From Azolla caroliniana (taxonomy: Eukaryota; Polypodiophyta): a stretch of DNA of 64,000 bases. Numbering within the stretch: the stretch's first letter is position 1; the number at the start of each line of letters is the position of its first letter. The stretch is taken from NCBI GenBank assembly GCA_043228905.1, contig JBHGNT010000002.1, forward strand, positions 13,454,001 to 13,518,000. Reading direction: 5' to 3'. Under the pieces are notes generated by a model. That model worked only from the letters and a program-made list of their open reading frames with translations, ran no database searches and was not told where the DNA came from. The position numbers and the translations under genes were made by a program. Shown here one piece after another: positions 44,620 to 56,600 of the stretch.

Positions 44620-47600
44620 CTATCCATGATACATAGAATATGCTCTTAGAAGAAGAAGAGCTTTAAATGCTGATGTGGCAGCTAAGTCATGCCCTCATAG
44701 ATATCTATTTAATGCTGAGTCGAACCTTGTACAAGGATCCCATTCAAAGTACAAAATATTCTTTTCGAAGTTGTTGTACAACTCTGAAAACGAGATTATA
44801 CGACTTTTAGCAAAAAATAGAAAAGATTTAATAATATAAACTCCCACCTCACTTTTGGCACCGTATCCCAAAAAAACGCCTTTGATGGAATTTGCATACA
44901 GCTTGTTCCATATTTTGAACAAAATGTCAGATACATAAAAGAGTGTCCAAATGAAATAATCCATAACATTTATTGGGTTTTCAAGGTGATATATGTTAAT
45001 AGTATGACTAAAATTTCATCACAAATTGCGAAGAAAATGTCAGAAACATAAAAGAATGTGCAATGAAACACACATATATGTAGACATTATACATTTTTGT
45101 AGATTAATATCGTATAAATTTAAGGGAGAATATTAACAGTTCTCATTGTTTACGTGATGTGAACTAATGAATTATGATCGATTGTGCAGCTTGGTCAGGC
45201 CTTAAGCACACGACCAGATGTATTGCCAAATGCATATTGTCAAGAACTTGCGAAGTTGCAGGTAAGCTGTTTGCCTGATCTGTGTAGTTTCAAGGGTTGC
45301 TTAGAACTAGAATGGTGGTTAAGTAGGTATGTTAACTAAGTTTGTGGCTTTTAGGATATCATCGGACTGTTGATTTGAAAAATCATGACATGCAAACTGA
45401 TGTGGATTCTTCAAGGATCAAATTCCACCATTTCGGAGCTCAATTGCCTTGAAGTTCATCGAGTCGGAGCTTGGATATCCGGCTTCTGAGCTGTTTGCTG
45501 ATATAAGTGCAGAACCAGTAGCAGCTGCCTCCTTGGGACAAGTTTATAAAGGTCTATACTTTTCCTGCACACCCATTGTAATAGATTGGAATTTCCATAG
45601 AAATCCTAAGACGACAATTTCTGCATGTTAACCACTTCATGTTATGGCAGCTCATTTAATTTCTGGAGAGCCTGTTGCAGTCAAGGTTCAGAGGCCAGGC
45701 ATGCAGTCACGGTTAACACTTGATTCTTACCTTTTACACATTGTTGGAGGCTCACTTCGGCGTTTCTTAGGAGCACGTGGTGATGTTGTGGCTGCTGTCA
45801 ATGAAATGGTAGATTTTTCTGCCTTTGTTTACTGTTTGTCGAAAATTGATTGATCAAATCCGTAGAGGAGATCTTGCCCAATATAAGTTGATTGACCATA
45901 AAATTGTAAGTTTGTTCTGTTAGGTTGGGCATATGTTCGATGAGATTGATTACAGAAAGGAAGGTCAAAATGCTGAACGTTTTGCAAGACTGTATGGTGA
46001 GCATGCTGAAGGTGAGTCTAAAGGATTGTAAGAATTATTACCCATATTCATTGTTATGGCCTGTAAGATTCTTAAATGAGGGGTTTTTTTGTTCGTGTCT
46101 TCATAGGGTGTCCTCAACAAATATATAACAATAAAACAACAAGAGAAAATAGCCGGCAAAAAACTGGCCAGCCTTTTGGTTTTGTTAAGGTTCCAAAAAT
46201 ATATTGGAATCTCTCAACTCAGGGTGTACTTACCATGGAATGGATTGATGGAATCAAGTTAACGGACTTAGAGACATTGCAGAAGATGCACTTTGATGTT
46301 CAGCAGCTTGTTGATCAGGTATAGTTCATAATTCATTGGTCTTATTCATTAAGTAATGATCTTCCTGTTACCTGATCATCCAGAAAGGTGGGAAACCTTC
46401 CAGGTACTAGGTTTGATTCCATTACCTTGAACCTTTCAAATCGTTTTTTACAGGGGGTATTTTGCTCGTTAAGGCAACTTTTAGAGGAAGGGTTTTTCCA
46501 TGCTGATCCTCATCCTGGTAACCTTGTGGTGACAAGAGAAGGCAAGCTTGCTTACTTTGATTTTGGTATGATGGGCGACTTTCCTGAGGAGTACCGCATT
46601 GGCCTCATTCGTACGGTAGGGGCTTTAATCTAATTTTTTGCTGATATTTTGTTTACAGAACTGATGCTCTGGTGTTCTTCTTTCCATTTTTGGAAAGAAC
46701 CTGCATGTTGATTTTTATGTATGCTATTCCATTGACATCACAGAAAAGACACGGAAATCATGAAGTTATTCAATGAGGCCAAATCGGAAAGGGATATTGT
46801 CATGATCATTAGTGCTGTAGGATGATTCTGAGATGGCCTAGGCATAGGTGTGGACACAAAGTTGTTTAGGTAAGGGGGTTGGTTGGGTGTGCATACTAGC
46901 CCTTGTGGATAGGGGTGAGTATATTAAGGCATCTCTCAAGGTTGGAGGACAAGAGGAGGGAAGACGAGTAGAGAGAAGAGGGGGAGATAGAGAGGGAGGG
47001 GGAGCTTGATGTAGCTGATCTGTTCATTCAACATTTGTTGAGAATGATTAAAGTTATAGCCAAACGGCTAGTCAGCCCCAACAGCTAGTTAGCCCAATGG
47101 CTAGATCTTTGCCTTTATAAAGAGGAACCTTCTCCTCATGTAAAAATAAGCCATCTCTGTATTTTCTCTTGCTTGTTGTGACATATATGTATATTCTTGA
47201 ATACATTTGTTTTCTCATTTTTCAATTTGGTATCAAAGCCTAGATCCGCCCTTCTACCAGACCCTAGATTTTCCCCTTTGCCAAACCCTAGATCCACCCC
47301 TTTGTTGGGGTAAAGCCACTAAATGACCCCTTATAGTGTGAACTTGGCCAACCCTAAATGGGTCATATAAAACATAAGTTAAAAACTTTTGAGTCTCACT
47401 TCAAAGGTGAGCTCCTCCAACTACTGCTCTTTTTCCATCTTTTCTGCCATAGCTCCATTGTTGCATCTAAACATCCGATACTAGGGTGAATCCTGAGTAT
47501 TTCTCAGCCCTATTGACATCATTCCTAACCCTTACAACTTATCTCAGAGTGAGGTTTAGGGTTTCAGAACTTCTATGTAGGTGCTGTACAACAATGAAAA

Positions 47601-50600
47601 AGTGTTCAGACCTCTTTATTGTGTAGTTATGGCATCATCCTCCTCAGATGTGAAGAATCTTTTTGAGATTTGACGATTTGAGGGAACAAGTTTTGACTTG
47701 TGGAAGGAGAGAATGCAAGGAATTCTTTTTCTGAAGAATTGTGACAGGGCATTGGAGGCAGAAAAACCAGAGAACATGTTAGAAGATGCATGGTGGATTT
47801 TAAACAAAAAGGCTGTCATATATATTAAGATGGTTGTTTTTGATGAGATTTTAGTACATCTCAAAGGGTTGGTATTGGCTTCTGAAATATGGGCAAAGTT
47901 GAAGGCTACATATGAAAACAATACACATGTTAATCAAGTACACCTAATGCGAAAGCTTGTTGGCATGCAACTGGATGAGTCCAAGAGTGCAGCTGAACAC
48001 TTGTCCTTGTTTACAGGCCAAAGCTCAACATGAGCATTGCATACAGTTAGTGGAAGTTACTTGAATGTTCACATCGGACCTTTAAGTGGGAGGTTGTTAG
48101 GTGTAAAGGCCCGTAGTTCACAAATTAGATAATTATTCGTATATGTGAACACATTGTTCACCTGGACAAGACACCTCTTTTTGGTAATGGGAACACACCT
48201 CTTTCTGTGTAGGGCTAACTAATATAATAACCTTTTTTTTTTCTATACCAATAAAGGCGGTTGGGTACACCCAAAAAATTGTGCCGCTACTCTCGTCTCT
48301 ACTACAGTCTTGTTTGCTGAACGTTATCAATCAATAGCTGCTCCCTCAAACATCCCTCTTTACCTTTATAAGGATTGGAAATTACATCAATTAGATGTAA
48401 AAAATGCATTCCTTCATGGAGAGTTGATGGAGGAAGTGTACATGGATATCCCGCCTAGGTTTTGGTACAATTCAAACAGTAGGCAGGGTTTGCAGACTAA
48501 GGAAGTTGCTTTATGGACTAAAGCAATCTCGAGCCTGGATCGATAGGTTAAGAAGGGCTATGGTGGGTATGGGTACCAACAGATCAATGTGGACCATACA
48601 ATGTTTTTCCGACAACACAAGGAGCGTACTATGCTACTTGCTGTGTATGTGGATGATATAATTATTAGGGCAACGATGAAGGAGAAATTGCCCATCTGAA
48701 GGTGCAACTAGGTAAAGAGTTCGAGGTGAAAGATCTAGGATTGCTACAACACTTTCATGCAATTGAGGTAGCTCGTGGGGTAGAAGGAGTTCTATTGCAA
48801 CGAAAATATGTATTAGATATTCTCCTAGAAACTGGAATGTTGGGTTGTAGGTCTGTAGCTTCTCCAATTGACCCAAAAATCAAGTTAACTGAACTTGCAG
48901 GAGAGAAAGTTGATTGTGAAAGGTATCAAAGATTGGTAGGTCGGCTGATTTATTTGATTCTTACTCTTCCAGCTATTTCATTTGCAGTAAGTGTGGTAAG
49001 TCGTTACATGCATGATCCGAGGAAAGATCATATGGATGCAGTGTACCAGATTTTGAGATATCTCAAAGGTGCCCCGGGGAAGGGATTTATCTTTAGAAAA
49101 CATGGTCATTTTAACATTGAGGGCTATTGTGATTCTGATTGGTCTAATTGTGCTGATGATGGGAAATCCACATCAGGATACTGCATTTTTGTTGGGGGCA
49201 ATCTGGTCTCTTGCAAGAGTAAGAAATAGTCAGTGGTAGCAAGGTCAACAACAGAAGCAGAGTATAGAGCTATTGCTGTAGGAGTTGCGGAGATGTTGTG
49301 GCTGAGAACTCTCCTAGTAGAATTAAAGATGAATCAAGAAAATCAGATGAGGCTGTGGTGTGACAATAAGTCAGCATTGCCAACAATCGACATATTCTTT
49401 ATCAAGGGGAAGCTTGATAGTGGGATATTAAAATTGAGTCATGTTTCTACTGAAGATCAAGTAGCAGATTGTCTTACAAAGGGATTTGGGCTAATAAGTC
49501 TTTCTAGATCGTGTGACAATATGGGCTTAGTGGATATCTTTCACCCATCTTGAGGGAGAGTGTTGAGAATGAACGGCTAGTCAGCCCCAACAGCTAGTTA
49601 GCCCAATGACCAGATCTTGGCCTTTATAAAGAGGAACCTTATCCTCATGTAAAAATAAGCCATCTCTGTATTTTCTCTCTCCTGTTGTGATATATATGAA
49701 TATTCTTGAATAAATGTGTTTTTTTCATTTTTCAATTACATTTATTCCTTGTTCATGTGTTGCCCTAAGGCTCTTATTGTAATTCACTGCACTTGTGCTA
49801 TGGTGTTTCTGAATACGTACATATGCATAAAAGAAATCTAGAAACCTAACAAACTCACATTGACGTTCAGTTTTATGTGCATTATTTTTGGGATACTGTG
49901 GCTATTCAGTCATTTTGTTTATTTGTAGAGGTTTTATCTGCGTTTTGCCACCTTTTTATGAAGTTCATGCTGCTACCACAATGATTAGTTTTTTTGCAAA
50001 TGATTGCAATTATTTTGTAGCCATGCCATACTACCTTTTGGTTCATTTATATGAGATGATCAGTTCAAGATTCTTTTCGGATAATAATGTTTGGTTTGGT
50101 CTATGTTCTCTTTAAATTTCTGTAATGATAATTAAGGTCATGTATCTGGTGCTGGTAATGACATCTTGGAGTTTTTGAAAATCTAGTGTTCCATTTGCTC
50201 ACGCGCTTGTTTTAACTTTGGGCATGAATCCCAAACTTTTTTTGATATACATATAGTAATGCCAGACAATTATACTCTAGAAATACAATATGTGATATCT
50301 AGGCGGAATAGGTTTGCAAAATATCACAGCTTTACTTCAGACCAGGAATGTGATTAATATGACTACCTGAGTATCAAAGTTTTGCCAATTGTCCTCTAAT
50401 GAATTCTTCCCTGATTGTATCTGCAGCATTACGTAATTGAGAAGTGGCACTTGTTCTGTGGTATCCTATCAAATGGTTTTTGTTAATCCATGTCAAGAAA
50501 TAAAATCTCCTCCCATGTCAATGTGGCTGAACTATCTGTCATTGGAGGTTTATAATCGATTAATTATTTGGTCTCAAAAGCATCAAACTCTTTATCTGTG

Positions 50601-53600
50601 TCAAATTCACATAATAGATTGTGCATATCAATCCAGCTCTTTCTGTGGGAGAACCATATATTTCTGGGCTATAAGTTGCGATTGACGATAATAATGGAGA
50701 TAGTTGCAAATGGATTTATGTTGATTGTTTTGACGTTTCTTGTTTTGACATCTTTTTAACAATGTGAATTGGCATGGGTTTTGTAACCTCATGCAAAAAG
50801 GTTGTGCTAATTTAAGCTAACAAGTTTCTTTGTTGGAATTGCAGCTTGTTCACTTTGTTAACAGAGATTCTGTGGGTCTTGCAAATGACTTTTCAGATCT
50901 TGGTTTTGTTCCAGAGGGTGCAAACTTAAAAGATATTGCAGGTGCATTGCGTACATCATTTGGTGATGAGTCTTCAAGGACACAGTTAGATTTTCAGGTT
51001 TACAGACTTTTTTATTTCTGTAAGAGCAAAGTCACTTATTTCTCAATTTCATCATTCGCAATTTGATCATGCATGCATACCACACAGTTGTATATCTATA
51101 TATTGCAGATGATATATACCATACATTTTTACACTGAAACTTATTCATCGGTAAAGTGAAGGCAGCACGAGGATTAGGGTTTAGGTCAAAAACAGAGAGG
51201 GAGAGAGTCTGAGTGAGAGACAAAGGGAGAGAGAGAGATGCATGCTGTCTTGGGTACAAAGAGTGTACCTCTTTTTTGGTTTTTAGATATTATGTATATA
51301 CAAGTCAAAAGTGTGCTACGAGTGCGTTCACACGAGTACACTAATAAAAGGCACGATGGCCCTTTATTCCCAACAACCTCCCACCTAAAGGCAATGTGCC
51401 GTGAGAAGAAAAAGAAAAGAAAAAGAAAGTCAGCTAAGTCCAAGTATGTACAAAGCTGAACTACATACATCTATCCAACTCCCATCATCTGTCGGCAATC
51501 AGCAAATCGCTCAGATGGAAGACCCTTCGTGAGAAGATCTGCAGGATTATTATTTGTATGTACTTTGACAAGCTCAATGTTCTTGCTGGCAAGTACATCT
51601 CTGATGAAGTGATACTTCACCTCTATGTGCTTCGTCTTTGCATGAAAGACGGGATTCCGAGCTAGTATGTTAGCACTCTGGCTGTCACAATGAAGAATAG
51701 CTAACTCTTCATGCCTCAGTGGCAGCAACATACTCTGCCTCTGTAGTAGACAATGCAACACACTTCTGTAGTCTGGAGATCCAAGAGACCGTTCCTCCTG
51801 TGAAAGTAAACACATACCCAGAAGTAGACTTCCTGCAGTCTGCATGACCAGCATAGTCCACATCCGTAAAACCAACGACAGATGCCTTTTGCTTTTCAAA
51901 GCAAATGCCCAAGTCCTTTGTGCCGTTGAGGTATCTCATAATACCTTTCACCGCTTCCCAATGCTTTTTGCCGGGATTTGCCATGTACCTACTAATCACT
52001 CTCACTGCAAAGGCAATATCAGGGCTAGTAGCAACCATCGCATATATCAAACTGCCAACGGCTGAAGCATATGGAACCTTAGCCATTTCAACCTTCTCAT
52101 CATCAGATGTAGGGCTGTCTTCTGCACTGAGTTTCAAATATGGAGGCAATGGAACCCCAATTGTTTTCCCCCCCTCTATATTGAAACGCTGCAAAACCTT
52201 AAAGATATACTCCTTCTGAGATAGAAAGAGTACCCCTTTGGACCAGTTTCAGATTATTTGCATGCCAAGGATGTGATTTGCATCACCAAGATCATTCATA
52301 TCAAAGCTGCCATGAAGGCTTTGCTTCAATGAATCCAAGGCATGATTATCCTTGCCAGCAATAAACCTATCATCAACATACAAAACCAAGATAATCAGGC
52401 TGCCATCTACTGCCTTCTTGGTGTACAAGCAGTGGTCCACTTGACTTCTATGAAAACCTTGAGACTGCATAAATGCATCAAATTTATGATACCATTCTCT
52501 TGGTGCTTGTTTCAACCCATACAAACTTCTTTTGAGCTTACAAACCATCTTCTCTTTGCCTTTAGCCACAAAACCTTCAGGCTGCTGCATATATATGTCT
52601 TCATGCAGATCGCCATGTAAAAAGGTGGTCTTCACATCCATTTGTATGAGCTCCATATCTTCAGCTGCAACTAAGCCCAAAATGATTCTTAATGTAGTCA
52701 TCTTGACTACAGGCGAGAAGATCTCATCAAAATCAACTCCATATTCTTTCTTTTATCCTTTTGCAACCAATCTTGCTTTGTACTTTGGCGAGGAATCCGA
52801 AATGACCTTCATTTTATAAACCCATTTGCATGGAAGTGTTTTCGCCCTTTAGGCAACTGCACCAAATCCCAAGTGTCATTTTTCTCAAGAGATTCCATCT
52901 CTAACAGCATGGTTTTATACCATTTCTTATTGTCCTGTCTGTCCATTGCTTCCTTGAAGCAAGTCGGTTCGCCACAATCAGTTACCATGACATAATCAGA
53001 CACACTGTTTGCATCAGGAACAAATCTGTCAGGCCTTCTAGTAACTCTAGGCGATCTCCTAACCCAATGCTCATTGTTTGGTAGCTGTTGAGCCTGCAAA
53101 TCATCATTTTCAACTTGCTGTCCAGGCATTTCAGCCTGCAAATCAGCATTAACAGCTGTTCTAGCTGTTCCTGCACATTTGGTGGCTCATCATTATTGGC
53201 AAAGGCTGGCTGATCATTGCCAACCTCATTTTCTGCATTTGCAGGTAAGTTTACAGCAGGTGTTTGCTGCTGTACAGCGGGCACATTTTTCTGTCTAAAA
53301 AGTATTTCTTCTCGGAATACAACCCTCCGTACTTCCTCGGTCTTTTCGGGCTGTTTATGCATGTGATTTTCCCGGAAGATAACATCATTGCTGTGTACTA
53401 TTTTTCTTTTCTCGGGATCCCACAATCTATACCCCATTTGACCCTCGTCACCATATCCTAGGAAAATACATTTGCAGGACTTTGGCTCAAGTTTGTTGTG
53501 TTCTTCTTTACGAATGTGCACAAAAGCCTCACAGCCAAAGACTCTCAAGTGAGCATATGAAGGTGGCTTACCCGACCACGCTTCTTGGGGTATTCCCTCT

Positions 53601-56600
53601 CCCAAAGACCTGTTAGGTGACCGATTAATCAAGTGAACAGCTGTCATAACAGCCTCTGCCCAAAAACCATGGGGTAACGCAGCATGAGACAGCATAGTAT
53701 GGACCTTATTTTGAATAGTCCGATTCATATGCTCTACAACTCCATTTTGGGGTGGATTATAAGGGGCAGTGAGTTCCCTCTTTATCCCTTTGCTGTCACA
53801 AAATGCTTGAAAAGCCTTGGACACATTCCCCACCATTGTCAGAGCGAAGACACTTAAGTGTTTTTTCAATTTGATTCTCAACTAATGCCAAAAATGTTCG
53901 AAACTTGTCGAGCACTTCATCCTTGCTATGAATAGGGTAAACCCATACCTTTCGTGTAGCATCATCCACAAAAGTGACTAAGTATTTCTTTCCCCCTAAT
54001 GATAGCCCTGGCATCTGATATACATTTGAATGTACTAACTCAAGCAGGGATGACTTCAGCGAAAGTGACTTTTTGTGAGATGTTTGTACATGTGTTTACC
54101 ATAAATGCAATGATCACAATGTTCAAAATCAGCATAACGAAGACATGACAAGTAACCCAAACGAGACAATACTTTCATACCAGTTTCACTCATGTGTCCC
54201 AACCGGCCATACCACAAAGAAACACTAGGCTGCTCGGTTATGGCAACAACATGGTCACTCACACTAGATACATGGAGAGGATACAAAGTATCACTTTTAC
54301 TACCCTTGGCAATAACTCTAGATCCCTTACAAATCTTCCATTTCCCATCACCAAAGGTTGTGTGAAATCCATCATCATCTAGCTGTCCTGTGCTAATCAA
54401 GCTCTTCTTGAGCTGAGGTACATGCTGAAGTGTGAAAGCAAAACCATGCTGAAATTGTAATTGCACAGTGCCAATACCTGCAATTTCACATGCGTAGTTG
54501 TCCCCAAGATGGACAACACTATGTCGACCCCTTGTGTAATCTGAAAACCACTCACGATGAGGGGTGACGTGAAAAGAAGCACCGGAATCGAGTATCCAAG
54601 TGTGCATGTCACCATTTGTATCTGCAAGTAAAGCATGTTCTCTATGGCATGATGAAACAAAGAGTACATCATTTCCACTATCACTATCGTGAGTGACTAC
54701 ATTCACCGCTTCAATTTTAGTATTGCCTTTCCTCGGTTGAATGTTTCTCTTTTCTTCTATGAAATCATCTATCTTCTTGCCCTTTCCTTTCTCTTTCTTC
54801 CATTTCAAACAATCACGTTTAAAGTGACCCTTTTTGCCACAGTGATGACATTCTACATCTTTACCACGTGATTTACTATGGCCATAAGTATAAGATTTGC
54901 CTCTTTGTTGTGACCTACCCCTTATATGCCATGCACTAGAGGACTTATTGGATGCATTGTTTTGCCGACTCATCTCTTCCATGAGTAGAGAACTCTCTAC
55001 ATCGGAATAAAGAAGCATCGCATTGGAATTGCTTATAGTAGTCTTGAAAGTATCCTAACTTTCTGGCAAGGTGCAAAGTAAAAATATGGCCTTAAACTCA
55101 TAATCAATGATGAATTTCAAGGCAACTAGCTGGCTAAAAAATAGAATTGAACTCATTCAAGTGAGTTGACATGGGTGTACCCTCTGTCATACGCAAATCC
55201 ATAAGTTTCTTAAGCCTAAAAACTTTGCTAGTTGCCGTCTTCTGGGCATACAGTTCCTCTAGTCTAGTCCATATAGAATAGGCACAATCCAAACCTTCAA
55301 TATTAAACAAGGCATTAGAAATTGGCAACTCAATAGTCGAGCGTGCAAGCTCGTTCAACTCTTGCCAATGATCTTGGTCCATATCTGTAGGCTTTACCCC
55401 TTTGACTTTAATAGGCTTTGCATGCTTCTTTTGCAGCAGGATGTTGTAGCATTGCTTTTTCCAAACCGCAAAGTTATGTGCACCCTCAAGCTTCTTGATG
55501 TTCATAAGGTGGTTACTGTCACTGCCGCTAGTCATGATTTCTTAGCCCAAACGGAGGACCAAACCTGCTTTGCAAAAAACCGTAAACTCTGCTCTGCAAA
55601 AAACCCTAAACTTTGCTCTGATACCAGTTTGAAGGCAGCACGAGGATTAGGGTTTAGGTCAAAAACAAAGAGGGAGAGAGTATGAGTGAGAGACAAAGGG
55701 AGAGAGAGAGATGCACGCGGTCTTGGGTACAAAGAGTGTACCTCTTTTTTGGTTTTTAGATATTATGTATATACAAGTCAAAAGTGTGCTACGAGTGCGT
55801 TCACACTCGTGCACAAATAAATGGCACGATAGCCCTTTATTCCCAACATAAAGAAACGTAGTTATTATCCAGGCATTGATAGTTTCCAATGTTTTATGTC
55901 ACTCATAGACAGATTTACTTTTTTGTTATCATATCTTATAGTTGTAGCAAGAACCGCTATATACAGGTAATGTAAGGCAATGTGTATTCAGTTACACATG
56001 TTGTGCACGGCTCATTCGTCAGTTGCTCATGTAATGCATAGGGTAGATATGCTACTCATGATCTTAAGAAAGAATTCCACAAAGCTGTAAAAGCTTCTTG
56101 CCAGTAGTAAAGACCACCTACATTCTTATGCATGAAAGGTATATTTGCTCTATGATAGATCTGTTACACACAATTTTCAAAGAATTTCTAAAGGCTGTAA
56201 AAGAATTCGTCCAGTAGAAAAGAACTCATGTTACTATATGTTTCTCTAATATGAAGATTCTATTAATGTCAGGATTGCTAGTTAAAGTAAGTCTCAAATG
56301 CACACAGGGCATAGAAAGTCAGGTTCCAAGGACATTCCAACAATACTTATGCTATGGAATACTCACACATTTTTCTCGTTGCCCATATTCAATTCTTAAA
56401 AACATTTTTGTTTGTCCGTTATGCAGGGGATCATGAATCAACTGTCAGATGTCATGTACCGGTTCAACTTTAGTCTTCCCCCACAATATGCACTTGTAAT
56501 CAGAGCTCTAGGATCACTAGAAGGAACGGCAACCGTGCTGGATCCGCAGTTTAAAGTGGTTGCTAGTGCATATCCATTCATCATTGGAAGGCTTCTTGCT

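Larger units (their letters stand above)
47036..49737 (+). mobile_element. Copia J in intron 10, deletion derivative with LTRs
   Basis: Two short LTRs (47036-47224 and 49561-49734, or three bases longer) bracket a 5' leader, a gag N-terminal half, an unrelated ~270-bp piece, and RT-RNase H. Protease, zinc knuckle and integrase are absent. A primer site and polypurine tract are present. ACATT at 47031-47035 and 49738-49742 fits a 5-bp target duplication if the LTR ends in AATT. It lies in the sense direction of the kinase gene. It is non-autonomous. Confidence 0.85.
51158..55848 (-). mobile_element. Copia K in intron 11, complete, target duplication TAAAG
   Basis: Both LTRs are present (51158-51375 and 55630-55848) with TG/CA ends. 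TAAAG lies outside both ends (51153-51157 and 55849-55853). A perfect tRNA-Met primer site and a polypurine tract (GGTGGGAGGT on the minus strand at 51376-51387) are in place. The domain order is gag, zinc knuckle, protease, integrase, RT, RNase H. I count about ten mismatches between the LTRs over ~218 bp. Several frameshifts make it non-autonomous. It is antisense to the kinase gene. Confidence 0.94.

Noticed and set aside
44695-44964. Considered as a coding exon of the kinase gene
   Set aside because: It is on the wrong strand and does not fit the kinase domain order; kept only as a low-confidence Copia scrap.
45809-45923. Possible extra coding sequence between kinase exons 7 and 8
   Set aside because: The flanking exons join in phase at GT-AG sites, and the interval has a stop codon in the kinase frame.
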